DNA of 64,000 nucleotides from Mycobacterium sp. NBC_00419 (GCF_036023875.1 NZ_CP107931.1:3100001-3164000), one strand, 5' to 3'; counted from the stretch's first letter, positions 1-9,449 are shown. The notes: generated by a model not told the origin, from the letters alone. Numbers and translations are program-made.

Positions 1-31
1 TGTTCGGTGCTCAGCGTCGGTGACGCGGCGC

Positions 32-916
32 TCATGACAGGTGGGGGCGCAGGCTGGCGCACTGGCTGTCGAAGAACGCCCGGGATATCGAGGCCTTCGG
101 CACGATCCCGTCGAAGCCGTGGAATGCGCCGGGCACCACGTGCACCTCGCACGGCACCCCGGCGTCGGTCAGTCGCTGCGCGTACGCCAGGTCCTCGTCG
201 TGGAACAGGTCCAGCGTGCCCACCCCCAGCCAGGCCGGCGGCAGCCCGGCGAGGTCGGTGCGCCGAGCGGGCACAGCCGCCTGCGGGTCGGCCCCGCCGA
301 GGTAGGACTGCCAGCCGTGGCGGTTACTGGTCGCGTTCCACAGGCGGTGCCCCGCGTCGTGAAGATGGGCGCCGACGGTTCGGTCGTCGAGCATGGGATA
401 GACCAGCACCTGGAACACCGGTTTGAGTTCGCCGCGGTCACGGGTCAGCAGTGCCAGCGCAGCCGCCAGGCCGCCGCCGGCGCTGGCGCCGCCGATCGCG
501 ATGCGGTCGCGGTCGACGCCGGGCAGCGCGGCCAGCCAGGTCAGCGCGCTGTAGCAATCGTCCAGTGGCGCGGGGTAGGGATGTTCGGGAGCCAACCGGT
601 AGTCGACAGAGGCGACCGTGATGCCCAGCGCGGCGACGAACCGGCGGCACAGCGCGTCGTCCTGGGCGGCGGTGCCGATCACGTAGCCGCCGCCGTGAAT
701 CCACAGCAGTGCGGGCGTGGACGCGGTCGCTCCGGTGGGCCGGTAGAGACGCACGCCGACGCCGGAGGGCAGGGTGAGCACCTCGACGCCCTCGTTGTCG
801 ACGCGCTGCAGGCTGGTCAGCTTCCGTATGAACGGAGTCGTGAATCCGGAGATGAGCTTGCGCGGGACGTACCGCGCCGCACTGCGCAGTTCGGGGTGGA
901 TGTCGGTGTTGGACAC
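32..916 (-). CDS. lipW: LipW-type esterase/lipase, hormone-sensitive lipase family
   Basis: Alpha/beta hydrolase of 294 aa expected to hydrolyse short or medium acyl esters in the cytoplasm. The oxyanion-hole HGGG motif is at residues 74-77. The nucleophile motif GASAGG puts the Ser at 145, and the other triad members are Asp236 (in GTLDLF) and His266 (in GAFHGF). This is the complete catalytic set of the HSL/bacterial type IV family at normal length. The start is GTG at 916; no better ATG lies upstream. It is transcribed away from the monooxygenase at 1064 across 147 bp. The symbol rests on family membership and on the following gene order, which matches M. tuberculosis Rv0217c onward. The natural substrate is unknown. 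Confidence 0.85.
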   Translation of the reverse strand: MSNTDIHPELRSAARYVPRKLISGFTTPFIRKLTSLQRVDNEGVEVLTLPSGVGVRLYRPTGATASTPALLWIHGGGYVIGTAAQDDALCRRFVAALGITVASVDYRLAPEHPYPAPLDDCYSALTWLAALPGVDRDRIAIGGASAGGGLAAALALLTRDRGELKPVFQVLVYPMLDDRTVGAHLHDAGHRLWNATSNRHGWQSYLGGADPQAAVPARRTDLAGLPPAWLGVGTLDLFHDEDLAYAQRLTDAGVPCEVHVVPGAFHGFDGIVPKASISRAFFDSQCASLRPHLS

Positions 917-1013
917 CCGTCAAGTATGGCCCGTGCTGCAACAGTGCCGCGGCTGACCCCTGGTGAGACGACCCTTGATCGCGGGTGGGTCGAGACGTAT
1001 CGTGAGGTCCGCT

Positions 1014-1038
1014 ATTACGGAACTACGCGTAGCGTAAT
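1014..1038. promoter_or_regulatory. Nested inverted repeats, candidate operator
   Basis: ATTACG (1014-1019) and CGTAAT (1033-1038) form an inverted repeat. A perfect 10-bp palindrome, CTACGCGTAG (1023-1032), lies between them. The site ends 25 bp before the monooxygenase start and lies in the divergent lipW/monooxygenase promoter region, a typical place for a TetR- or MarR-type operator. No cognate regulator gene is adjacent, so the assignment is structural only. Confidence 0.35.
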
Positions 1039-1063
1039 TGCCGATCGGTGAGAGGAACCCGGT

Positions 1064-3007
1064 GTGACGCACAATCCCTATGCCGGCCAACCGTTCACGA
1101 CGTCCGACGAGCAGATCGCCGCCGCGTTGGAGCACGTCAGCATCCCCACCTTGCTGCTGTCGCTGGTGCACATCACCGGCGATCCCCGCTACATCCGCGA
1201 GTTCGCCCAGGCCGGCCTGTTCCTCAACGAGGTCCAGGGATTCATGTCGGAGGAGGACAAGGCCAAAGCCCGCGCGCTGGCGTTGCCGGTCATCATCGAC
1301 TACCGCGACCGCGGCTGCCCTGGTCCCGTTGTGCTGGCACCAGACCTGGTTCAGGAGATGCTCGACTGGGCGGCCTGCGAGCACGTCGACGCCGAGTACC
1401 AGCCGATGGTCCTCGAAGAGATGGACCTCGAGGGCGTCGACCCGCGCCGGCCGGCCGCACTCGACCCCGCTGACACCGCGGATTTCCCCGTCGTCGTCAT
1501 CGGCTGCGGCGAGTCGGGTCTGCTGGCCGCGGTCCGCCTCAAGCAGGCCAACATTCCGTTCACCGTCATCGAGAAGAACGCCGGACCCGGCGGAACCTGG
1601 TGGGAGAACAGCTATCCCGGCGCCCGCGTCGACGTCGCCAATCACTTCTACTGCTACAGCTTCGAGCCGTCCAACAACTGGTCGCACTTTTTCGCCGAGC
1701 AGCCCGAGCTGCGGGCCTACTTCGAGGCGGTACTCGAGCGCCACGGCCTCGACGACAACGTCCGCTGGCAGACCGAGGTGGTCTCGGCGGTCTGGAACGA
1801 CGCCGACGGAACCTGGCTGGTCACCGTTCGCGGCGCCGACGGCGTCGAATCCGAGATCCGGGCACGTGCGGTCATCACCGCGGTCGGCCAGCTCAACCGG
1901 CCGCAGATTCCCGACATCGAGGGCGCCGACACCTTCGAGGGCCCGGCCTTCCACTCCGCTGCCTGGGACCACTCCGTCGACGTCACCGGCAAGCGGGTCG
2001 CTCTGATCGGCGCCGGGGCAAGCGGTTTCCAGATCGCGCCGGCGATCGCCGACAAGGTCGCGCACCTGACGGTGTTCCAGCGCACCGCGCAGTGGATGTT
2101 CCCGAACCCGATGTATCACGACAGCGTGCCCGACGGTGTGCGCTGGGCGATGGACCACCTGCCGTTCTACGGCCGCTGGTACCGGTTCCTGCTGATGTGG
2201 CCCGGTGCGGACAAGGGCCTGGATGCGGCGCGCTCCGATCCCGACTACAGCCATCCCGACGACCCGAATTACGCGGTCAGCGAGATGAACGCGATGGCCA
2301 GGCTGATGTTCAGCGACTGGATCACCACCCAGGTCGACGGTGACGACGAACTGCTGGCCAAGGTCATGCCCGACTATCCGGCCACCGGCAAGCGCACCCT
2401 GCAGGACAACGGGACGTGGCTCAAGACGTTGCGCCGCGACAACGTCGACCTGGTTCGCACCCCGATCGAGCGGATCACGCCGCATTCGGTGGTCACCGCC
2501 GACGGCGTGACCCACGACGTCGACATCATCGTCTACGCCACCGGTTTTCGCGCCACCGAGGTGCTGTATCCGTTGACGATCACCGGCCGCGACGGCGTCG
2601 ACCTCCGCACCGCATGGGGGACCCGGCCGGTCGGCTACCTCGGCGTCACCGTTCCCGGCTTCCCCAACTTCTTCATGCTCTACGGGCCGGGCAACCACCT
2701 GGCCCACGGCGGCAGCCTGATCTTCAACTCCGAACTGCAGATGCGCTACGTCAACCTGCTGCTCGCCGAGATGATCGGCAAGCGGCTGCGCTCCATCGAG
2801 CCGACCGCCGAGGCCACCGACGAGTGGCATCGCCGGCACCAGGCGGAGATCAACACCATGGTGTGGGCGCACCCGTCGATCAAGCACTCGTACTTCAAGA
2901 ACTCCGACGGTGAGATCCACACGGTCAGCCCGTGGCGACTCCCGGTGTTCTGGAACGCCGTTCGCGAACCCGAATGGTCGAACTTCGTCTTCAAGACGGG
3001 AGCCTGA
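1064..3007 (+). CDS. Type I Baeyer-Villiger monooxygenase, 4-hydroxyacetophenone type
   Basis: Flavoprotein of 647 aa predicted to insert oxygen next to a ketone using NADPH and O2, giving an ester or lactone. An N-terminal extension of about 140 residues precedes the FAD Rossmann motif GCGESG (near residue 148) and GGTWW. This extension and length are typical of 4-hydroxyacetophenone monooxygenase and absent from shorter family members. The Baeyer-Villiger fingerprint FEGPAFHSAAWD lies near residue 291, and the NADPH-binding motif LIGAGASG near 315. The start is GTG 1064 after AGAGGAA. The alcohol dehydrogenase begins 1 bp after the stop, so the two are co-transcribed. Together with the flanking esterases they could convert an alcohol to a ketone, an ester and finally acid plus alcohol. 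The substrate is not predictable. Confidence 0.85.
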   Translation: MTHNPYAGQPFTTSDEQIAAALEHVSIPTLLLSLVHITGDPRYIREFAQAGLFLNEVQGFMSEEDKAKARALALPVIIDYRDRGCPGPVVLAPDLVQEMLDWAACEHVDAEYQPMVLEEMDLEGVDPRRPAALDPADTADFPVVVIGCGESGLLAAVRLKQANIPFTVIEKNAGPGGTWWENSYPGARVDVANHFYCYSFEPSNNWSHFFAEQPELRAYFEAVLERHGLDDNVRWQTEVVSAVWNDADGTWLVTVRGADGVESEIRARAVITAVGQLNRPQIPDIEGADTFEGPAFHSAAWDHSVDVTGKRVALIGAGASGFQIAPAIADKVAHLTVFQRTAQWMFPNPMYHDSVPDGVRWAMDHLPFYGRWYRFLLMWPGADKGLDAARSDPDYSHPDDPNYAVSEMNAMARLMFSDWITTQVDGDDELLAKVMPDYPATGKRTLQDNGTWLKTLRRDNVDLVRTPIERITPHSVVTADGVTHDVDIIVYATGFRATEVLYPLTITGRDGVDLRTAWGTRPVGYLGVTVPGFPNFFMLYGPGNHLAHGGSLIFNSELQMRYVNLLLAEMIGKRLRSIEPTAEATDEWHRRHQAEINTMVWAHPSIKHSYFKNSDGEIHTVSPWRLPVFWNAVREPEWSNFVFKTGA

Positions 3008-3008
3008 A

Positions 3009-4034
3009 ATGCGCGCGGTGCTCATCGACACTCCGGGATCGGTTCGGGTCGACACCTGGCCGGACCCCGTCCTGCCCGGCCCGGGCGGCGCTGTCGTCAA
3101 GATCAGCGCCACCGCGATCTGCGGCTCGGACCTGCATTTCTACGAGGGCGACTACCCGCTGTTCGCGCCCGTGTCGCTCGGCCATGAGGCTGTCGGCACC
3201 GTGGTCGAGATTGGCCCCGCCGTGCACACCGTGCGCGTGGGTGACCAGGTGCTGATCTCCTCGGTCGCCGGTTGTGGTGCGTGCATCGGATGCGCCACCA
3301 AAGATCCCACCCGCTGTGTGTCGGGCCCGCAGATCTTCGGTTCGGGTGGCCTCGGGGGTGCCCAGGCCGAACTGCTGGCCGTACCGGCGGCGGACTTCCA
3401 GCTGCTGAGGATTCCCGAAGGCATCTCCACCGAGCAGGCGCTGCTGCTGACCGACAACCTGGCCACCGGGTGGGCGGGGGCCAAGCGGGCGGACATCCCG
3501 CTCGGCGGAACCGCCGTGGTGGTCGGTCTGGGCGCGGTCGGCCTGTGCGCGGTGCGCGCCGCGTTGTTCCTCGGTGCGGCAAGGGTTTTCGCAGTTGATC
3601 CGGTGGAGGCCCGCCGGGACCGGGCGGCCGTCCTGGGGGCGATTCCGCTGCCGCCGCCGGCGCTGTCGGCAGTCATGGAGGCCACCGGAGGGATCGGTGC
3701 CGACTCGGTCATCGACGCCGTCGCCAGCGACACGTCGCTCGACGATTCGATCGCGACGGTGCGCTCCGGCGGCACCGTCTCGGTGATCGGCGTGCACAAC
3801 CTCAACCCGTATCCGTTCCCGGCGTTGGCCTCGCTGGTGCGTGGGCTGACGGTGCGCTGGACCACCGCACCGGTCCAGCAGACCTGGCCCGAACTGATCC
3901 CACTGCTGCAGAACGGGCGCCTGGACGTCGAGGGGATCTTCACCACCCGGCTGTCGCTGGATCAGGCCGCCGAGGGGTACGCCGCCGTCGCGTCGCGATC
4001 AGGTGAGCATGTGAAGGTGCTGCTCACGCCGTAG
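3009..4034 (+). CDS. Zinc-dependent medium-chain alcohol dehydrogenase
   Basis: A 341-aa MDR-superfamily oxidoreductase. It has the catalytic zinc region ICGSDLHFYEGD and GHEAVG, and a full structural zinc cluster of the form C-x2-C-x2-C-x7-C (in CGACIGCATKDPTRC). The nucleotide-binding motif GLGAVGLCAV is near residue 180. The start is ATG 3009, immediately after the monooxygenase stop; a longer in-frame reading would overlap the upstream gene. Position implies it interconverts the alcohol and the carbonyl substrate of the monooxygenase. It is tail-to-tail with the amidohydrolase, 2 bp apart. Confidence 0.87.
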   Translation: MRAVLIDTPGSVRVDTWPDPVLPGPGGAVVKISATAICGSDLHFYEGDYPLFAPVSLGHEAVGTVVEIGPAVHTVRVGDQVLISSVAGCGACIGCATKDPTRCVSGPQIFGSGGLGGAQAELLAVPAADFQLLRIPEGISTEQALLLTDNLATGWAGAKRADIPLGGTAVVVGLGAVGLCAVRAALFLGAARVFAVDPVEARRDRAAVLGAIPLPPPALSAVMEATGGIGADSVIDAVASDTSLDDSIATVRSGGTVSVIGVHNLNPYPFPALASLVRGLTVRWTTAPVQQTWPELIPLLQNGRLDVEGIFTTRLSLDQAAEGYAAVASRSGEHVKVLLTP

Positions 4035-4036
4035 GG

Positions 4037-5671
4037 CTAGGCGTGATAGACGGTCTGGCCTTCCTTGATGGTCTCGACCACGCCGATGTCCTTGATCGCC
4101 ATCGGGTCCACCGTCAGCGGATTGCCATCCAGCACAACGAGATCGGCGAGCTTACCGACTTCCAGCGAGCCCTTGAGGTCGTCCTCGCGGTACTGGCGTG
4201 CGGCGTTGATGGTGATCGCCTTGAGCGCCTCCATCGGGGTCACCCGCTGGTCGGCGCCGATGACCGCCCCGCTGCGCGACACCCGATTGACGGCCGTCCA
4301 CACCACGAACATCTGATTCAGCGGCGTCACCACGAAGTCGGTGTGATTGGTGGGACGCAGCCCGAGGTCGATCGCCGCCCGCATCGGTGAGAGGAAGTCG
4401 GCCTGCGCCTTACCCCGCAACTGCACGTGCGCGTCGCCGAAATAGAAGGCGTGCGGGGTGAAGAACGACGGAAGGATCTTGTACTCGACATAGCGCTGCA
4501 GCTGGTCGGGACGGACAAACTGGGAATGAACCATCACCGTCAGCCGGTCGCGGCCCAGATCGTTCGCCGCGGCGAACTCGTGGGCGGCCAGGGCGACGTC
4601 GATGGCGGCATCGCCGTTGGCGTGGATGTCCAGCGGCAGCCCGAGGTCATACACCTGCTTGAACCAGCCGTTGACGACGTCCTGGGAGAAGCCGAGCTCG
4701 CCGCACCAATTGTGCTGGCCGTCCGGCCCGTCGACCAGGTACGGCGTGGTGAAGTAGGCGGTACGGCCCTGCGGAGAACCGTCGAGCGTGACCTTCACCC
4801 CGCCGAGCTTGACCCGGTTGCGGTAGCTGCCGAACTCCTGCGGCGGATGCTGCGCCAGTACCTCGTCGAGTTCGAGGATGAACGGGTAGGCCACGACGTC
4901 GATCAGGTTCGCCCCTCCCTCGGCCGCGCGGTAGATCAGCTCCACGTCGGCGGCGTGGGTGGCGCCTTCGTGCGCGGTGGTGATCCCGGCTGCGGCATAC
5001 AGCAGCTGGCCGGCCTGGCTCCACGCGATCTCCTGTGACGGCGTGGGTTTGGGCATCGCGGCGAAGATGGGCAGGAAGGCGGTCTCCATCACCAGCCCGT
5101 CGGGCTCGGTGGAGCCCTCTTTGCGGACGATGATGCCGCCGGGCGGTGTCGGGGTCGCCGCGGTGATGTCGAACTGCCGCATCGCCGCTGAGTTGAGCAC
5201 CGCGCCGTGCATGGACACATGCCCGACGAGAACCGGATTGTTGGGGAAGTCGGCGTCGAGGTCCTCTTTATGTAGCGTTCGCCCGCCCGGCATCAGGGTG
5301 TCGTCGTAGCCGTACGCGACGATCATCTCCCCGGGCGGAATCTGCTGAGAATCCCGAAAAGACTTCAGCGCCTGCACGATTGCGCCCACATCGGCGCCGG
5401 GACCGGCGGGCGGTGCGAACACGTTGACCTGATTGGCGACGGTGAGCGAGTTGATGTAGTGGCTGTGCGGATCCAGGAAGCCGGGCAGCAGTGTCGCCCC
5501 GTCCAGATCCACCATCCTGGTCCCCGGCCCCCGCTGGGCCAGGACCTCGTCACGGGTGCCGACCGCGGTGATGCGTCCGGCGCGTACCGCCAGCGCCTGC
5601 GCGGAGGGGTTGGCGTCATCGATGGTGACGATGGCGCCACCGGTGTAGATCGCATCGGCAGCAGCAGACAT
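4037..5671 (-). CDS. Amidohydrolase family 3 (YtcJ-like) metal-dependent hydrolase
   Basis: A 544-aa protein of the amidohydrolase superfamily (PF07969 type), expected to cleave an amide or related C-N bond with a metal centre in a TIM barrel. It shows PGFLDPHSH near residue 65 (first metal site), HANGDAAID (later His ligand) and a TNHTD segment where the catalytic Asp is expected. The C-terminal beta-sandwich strand GKLADLVVLDGNPL is intact. The ATG at 5671 is preceded by AGGAGG. An in-frame open stretch continues much further upstream but is antisense to the next gene, so it is not used. The substrate is unknown. This YtcJ/NfdA-like group includes formamide deformylases. Confidence 0.85.
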   Translation of the reverse strand: MSAAADAIYTGGAIVTIDDANPSAQALAVRAGRITAVGTRDEVLAQRGPGTRMVDLDGATLLPGFLDPHSHYINSLTVANQVNVFAPPAGPGADVGAIVQALKSFRDSQQIPPGEMIVAYGYDDTLMPGGRTLHKEDLDADFPNNPVLVGHVSMHGAVLNSAAMRQFDITAATPTPPGGIIVRKEGSTEPDGLVMETAFLPIFAAMPKPTPSQEIAWSQAGQLLYAAAGITTAHEGATHAADVELIYRAAEGGANLIDVVAYPFILELDEVLAQHPPQEFGSYRNRVKLGGVKVTLDGSPQGRTAYFTTPYLVDGPDGQHNWCGELGFSQDVVNGWFKQVYDLGLPLDIHANGDAAIDVALAAHEFAAANDLGRDRLTVMVHSQFVRPDQLQRYVEYKILPSFFTPHAFYFGDAHVQLRGKAQADFLSPMRAAIDLGLRPTNHTDFVVTPLNQMFVVWTAVNRVSRSGAVIGADQRVTPMEALKAITINAARQYREDDLKGSLEVGKLADLVVLDGNPLTVDPMAIKDIGVVETIKEGQTVYHA

Positions 5672-5872
5672 GCGCACCTCCTGAGGGTCAGGCGAAGTGT
5701 AGGTCAGCACCGGTGCCGGATGGCCCCGTGACGCGGCCGCGGCAAACATTGTGTCGGGCGGTAAGCCAAGGGATCGGGCGCACCTGGCCGTTCTGGCACC
5801 CCGCGCAGCAAAGATCGCCGGATCCGGTGAGATTGTCGTTTCCACCCGTGTTCGGCAGGGTACGCTCGCGCA

Positions 5873-7069
5873 ATGACGGCACGACCGTGGGACCGACTGC
5901 GTTGGATGCTGGACGCCGGCCCCGCCGACTACGCGCTGGCGATGAGTGTGGCCTCGGCTCAGCTGCCGGTGATCGGGCGGCACCTCGAACCGCTCGGCGC
6001 CGCGACCGCGATGAGTGTGTGGGGCTACCGCCACATTCCCGACTTCATGGGTTCGGCCGCGCGCTCCTGGCTGAGCCCGGGCGCCGGGCAGGTCCGCAAG
6101 ACGGATCGGGAAAGCACCCACGAGGTCTCCGACGCCGCGTTGCGTGGCGTGGTGGCCCCCGAGGATCTGCAGATCGACTGGCCGGCACCGGACCGGATGC
6201 CGCCGCTGTGGAAAGCCTTCGAACACCGCCGCCACCTCTACCGGTCCTCGGTGCGCTACGGCAACCACCCCACCCAGCGACTCGACGTCTGGCGCCGCAA
6301 GCACCTGCCTGCCGAGCCCGCCCCGGTGCTGCTGTTCATCCCCGGCGGGGCGTGGGTGCTCGGCACCCGCATGCTGCAGGGCTACGCGCTGATGTCGCAC
6401 CTGGCCGCCAAGGGGTGGGTGTGTCTGTCGATCGACTATCGGGTGGCCCCGCATCACCGGTGGCCCAACCACATCCACGACGTGAAGACGGCGATCGCCT
6501 GGGCGCGCGCCAATGTCGACCGCTTCGGCGGTGACCGGGATTTCGTCGCCGTCGCGGGTGCTTCGGCGGGCGGGCATCTGGCCGCGCTGGCCGGCCTGAC
6601 CATCGACGACCCCGAGTACCAGGAGCATCTGCCCGAGGGCTCGGATACCTCCGTCGACGCCGTCGTCGGCATCTACGGCCGCTACGACTGGGAGGACCGC
6701 TCCACCGACGAGCGGGCCCGGTTCGTCGAGTTCCTCGAGCGGGTCGTGGTCGACAAGCGTCAGGACCGGCACGGCGAGGTGTTCCGCAACGCTTCGCCGA
6801 TCGCGCGTATCCACCCCGAAGCCCCGCCGTTCCTGGTGGTGCACGGTTCGGCTGACACCGTGATCCCCGTCGAACAGGCCCGCAGTTTCGTCGACGAACT
6901 CAAGACTGTGTCGCGATCCCCGGTCGGTTATGTCGAATTGCCCGGCGCCGGACACGGTTTCGACATGATCGACGGCGCCCGCACCGGCTCGGCGGCCACC
7001 GCCATCGGACTTTTTCTCAACCAGGTTCACCGCGACCGCAGCCTGATGTCGGCCAAAGAGGTCATCTGA
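5873..7069 (+). CDS. lipC: LipC-type carboxylesterase
   Basis: Alpha/beta hydrolase of 398 aa. The oxyanion motif is a variant (PGGAWVLG instead of HGGG). The nucleophile motif is GASAGGHLAAL near residue 226, Asp lies in HGSADTVIP and His in GAGHGFDM. An N-terminal segment of about 130 residues before the catalytic fold is shared with the LipO-type gene at 9450, so the two are paralogues. ATG 5873 gives the family length. It is followed 40 bp later by a wax-ester/DGAT acyltransferase, the same pairing as Rv0220-Rv0221 in M. tuberculosis, which suggests turnover of storage or envelope esters. Confidence 0.8.
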   Translation: MTARPWDRLRWMLDAGPADYALAMSVASAQLPVIGRHLEPLGAATAMSVWGYRHIPDFMGSAARSWLSPGAGQVRKTDRESTHEVSDAALRGVVAPEDLQIDWPAPDRMPPLWKAFEHRRHLYRSSVRYGNHPTQRLDVWRRKHLPAEPAPVLLFIPGGAWVLGTRMLQGYALMSHLAAKGWVCLSIDYRVAPHHRWPNHIHDVKTAIAWARANVDRFGGDRDFVAVAGASAGGHLAALAGLTIDDPEYQEHLPEGSDTSVDAVVGIYGRYDWEDRSTDERARFVEFLERVVVDKRQDRHGEVFRNASPIARIHPEAPPFLVVHGSADTVIPVEQARSFVDELKTVSRSPVGYVELPGAGHGFDMIDGARTGSAATAIGLFLNQVHRDRSLMSAKEVI

Positions 7070-7109
7070 GCGGTCGCCGATTGTATGGTCCCGAGTGGGA
7101 GGCGCAGCG

Positions 7110-8540
7110 GTGAAGAGACTCAGCGGCTGGGACGCGGTGCTGTTGTACAGCGAGGCGCCCAACGTTCACATGCACACCCTCAAGGTGGCGGTGATCGAAC
7201 TCGACGAACTCGGGGATCGAACCTTCGGGGTCGAGGAGTTCCGCCAGGTGCTGCGGGGCCGGCTCTACAAGCTCGACCCGTTCCGCTATGAGCTGTTGGA
7301 CATTCCGCTGAAGTTCCACCACCCGATGTGGCGGGAGAACTGCGACGTCGACCTCGACTACCACATCCGGGGATGGCGGGTGGCGCAGCCGGGCGGCCGC
7401 CGTGAGCTCGACGAGGCCATCGGGGAGATCGCCAGCACGCCGTTGGACCGCACCCGCCCGCTGTGGGAGATGTACTTCATCGAAGGGCTGGCCAACGGCC
7501 GCATCGCGGTGGTCGGCAAGATTCATCACGCGCTGGCCGACGGTGTCGCCTCGGGCAACCTGATGGCACGGGGGATGGATCTGCAGGACGGCCCGGATCC
7601 CCACCAGGACTACCGGACCGACCCCGATCCCACCCGCGGCGAGCTCATCCGTTCGGCCTTCGCCGACCACATGCGCCAGATCGCCCGGGTGCCGGCCACC
7701 GTGAAGTACACCGCCGACGGCCTCAAACGGGTCCGTCAAAGTTCGCGCAAGCTGTCACCGGAACTGACGATGCCGTTCACCCCGCCGCCGTCGTTCCTCA
7801 ACCATGTGCTGACACCCGAACGCCGTTTCGCCACAGCCACATTGGCACTCGCCGACGTCAAGGAAACCAACAAGCATCTCGGCGTCACGCTCAACGACAT
7901 CGTGCTGGCCACCGCGGCGGGCGCACTGCGCAGCCTGCTGTTGCGCTACGACGGGGCCGCCGACCATCCGCTGCTGGCCTCGGTACCGGTGAGTTTCAAC
8001 TTCGACCCGGACCGGGTATCGGGCAACTACTTCACCGGCATGATGGTGGCGCTGCCGGTCGACGTCGCCGACCCGCTGGAGCGGGTACGGCAGACCCACG
8101 ACGCCGCGGTGCTGGCCAAGGAAGGTCACCATCTCGTCGGGCCGGAACTGATCAGCCGGTGGTCGGCCTACCTGCCGCCCGCGCCCGCCCAGGCGCTGTT
8201 CAAGTGGTTGTCGGCCAAGGACGGCCAGAACAAGGTGATGAACCTGCCCATCTCCAACGTGCCGGGCCCACGCCAACGCGGCCGGGTCGGCGGCGCGCAG
8301 GTCACCGAGATCTATTCGGTGGGCCCGTTGACCGCGGGCAGCGGGCTCAACATCACCGTGTGGAGCTACGTCGACCAACTCAACATCTCGGTCCTCACCG
8401 ACGGGGCCACGGTCGGCGATCCACACGAGGTCACCGATGCCATGCTGAAGGCTTTCATCGAGATCCGCACGGCAGCAGGGCTTTCCGAGGAGCTCACCGT
8501 CATCGAGACGGCGATGGCGCAGGCGGGCGAGAAGGCTTAG
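7110..8540 (+). CDS. Wax ester synthase/diacylglycerol acyltransferase (WS/DGAT)
   Basis: A 476-aa acyltransferase that joins acyl-CoA to a long-chain alcohol or diacylglycerol to form wax ester or triacylglycerol. The catalytic HHxxxDG motif is present as HHALADG near residue 138, and the conserved C-terminal PISNVPGP motif near residue 380. GTG 7110 is chosen because GGGAGG lies 7 bp upstream; a GTG 15 bp earlier would start inside this ribosome-binding site. The gene resembles the Rv0221/Rv1425 group. It overlaps the convergent DUF4436 gene by 4 bp. Flanking lipC and lipO esterases suggest a synthesis and hydrolysis pair for neutral lipids. Confidence 0.88.
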   Translation: MKRLSGWDAVLLYSEAPNVHMHTLKVAVIELDELGDRTFGVEEFRQVLRGRLYKLDPFRYELLDIPLKFHHPMWRENCDVDLDYHIRGWRVAQPGGRRELDEAIGEIASTPLDRTRPLWEMYFIEGLANGRIAVVGKIHHALADGVASGNLMARGMDLQDGPDPHQDYRTDPDPTRGELIRSAFADHMRQIARVPATVKYTADGLKRVRQSSRKLSPELTMPFTPPPSFLNHVLTPERRFATATLALADVKETNKHLGVTLNDIVLATAAGALRSLLLRYDGAADHPLLASVPVSFNFDPDRVSGNYFTGMMVALPVDVADPLERVRQTHDAAVLAKEGHHLVGPELISRWSAYLPPAPAQALFKWLSAKDGQNKVMNLPISNVPGPRQRGRVGGAQVTEIYSVGPLTAGSGLNITVWSYVDQLNISVLTDGATVGDPHEVTDAMLKAFIEIRTAAGLSEELTVIETAMAQAGEKA

Positions 8541-9445
8541 GCCTGCTTGGACGGCGGTTCGTCCTCGGAGTTCTCGGCGCGTTCGATGGCCAGCTGGTGT
8601 TTGAAGCCGAGGAATATGCCGGCGATCAGCGAGATCGAGATGACGGCCTCGGCGATGAAGAACGAGCCGAAGTCGATGATCGACCCGATGGGCGGAGCGC
8701 CGGGCACGGCATTGCGCAGCGGGATCAGCGCGAACAGGATGGCGGCCATCATCGAACACGCGGGGAAGATCAGACCACGCCGCCAGTGCAGGACGTAGTA
8801 GCCCGCCACTGCCGCGGCGCCCGCCAGGCCCAGCATCAGCACCATGACGAACACCGCGAAGACCAAAGTGGGTGCGCTGCGGCGGATATCGAGGTTGACC
8901 ACCGTGCCCCCGTTGGGCGCGCGGGCGGCGGTGGGCGAGATCTGGAAGAACGGGTCGCTGTTGTACAGCGTGAGAGCGACGGGTAACTCCGTGCCGTCGG
9001 CGCGGGTGACGTGTACCTCGAGGTCGGTCAGGTAGTGGTCGAAGGGGTAGTCGGTGAACGCGCCGTTGAGTTGTATCCGTTGTTCGGCATCCGGTGCCGA
9101 GTCGCCGGCCTGGATCGTGGTCTTCCAGTTGCCGACAGCGTTGGTCAGCATCGCAGCGTCGTCGGCGAAGTTGGAGCTGTCCGGCGCTGCCAGCGTTCCA
9201 TAGGGCCGGACTTGTAACAGGGTCAGCGACAACGCCTGTGTCGAGGCGTCGACGCGATTGATCCACGCGGTGACCTCAACCCGGTTCGGGTTGTCGAAGT
9301 CGCCGAACGTCGTCTGCTCGGTCGTGTTGTGGCTACTGGCGATGTAGCCGCTGATGCTGGCGGCGACCACCAGGACCAGCAGGATGGCGCCCCCGACCAG
9401 CTTTCGCACGCCGAGGTCTCGTACCCGGCGTAGTCGTCGACTCAT
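8537..9445 (-). CDS. DUF4436-type membrane protein
   Basis: A 302-aa membrane protein of unknown function. One transmembrane helix lies at about residues 17-38. An extracytoplasmic domain of roughly 150 residues follows, then three closely spaced helices, and a short acidic cytoplasmic tail. This topology fits the DUF4436 family. ATG 9445 is the natural start; a longer frame would cover the end of lipO. It starts 4 bp after the lipO stop, making it the last gene of the acyltransferase-fadD12-lipO-DUF4436 transcription unit. Confidence 0.7.
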   Translation of the reverse strand: MSRRLRRVRDLGVRKLVGGAILLVLVVAASISGYIASSHNTTEQTTFGDFDNPNRVEVTAWINRVDASTQALSLTLLQVRPYGTLAAPDSSNFADDAAMLTNAVGNWKTTIQAGDSAPDAEQRIQLNGAFTDYPFDHYLTDLEVHVTRADGTELPVALTLYNSDPFFQISPTAARAPNGGTVVNLDIRRSAPTLVFAVFVMVLMLGLAGAAAVAGYYVLHWRRGLIFPACSMMAAILFALIPLRNAVPGAPPIGSIIDFGSFFIAEAVISISLIAGIFLGFKHQLAIERAENSEDEPPSKQA

Positions 9446-9449
9446 GCGC

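Noticed and set aside
920..3112. 730-codon minus-strand open frame
   Set aside because: Complete shadow of the Baeyer-Villiger monooxygenase; composition is Arg/Gly/Asp/Val-rich without domain motifs.
5672..7162. In-frame open extension upstream of the amidohydrolase, about 500 codons
   Set aside because: It lies antisense to the well-supported lipC gene, and AGGAGG sits directly before ATG 5671. High GC content keeps antisense frames open.
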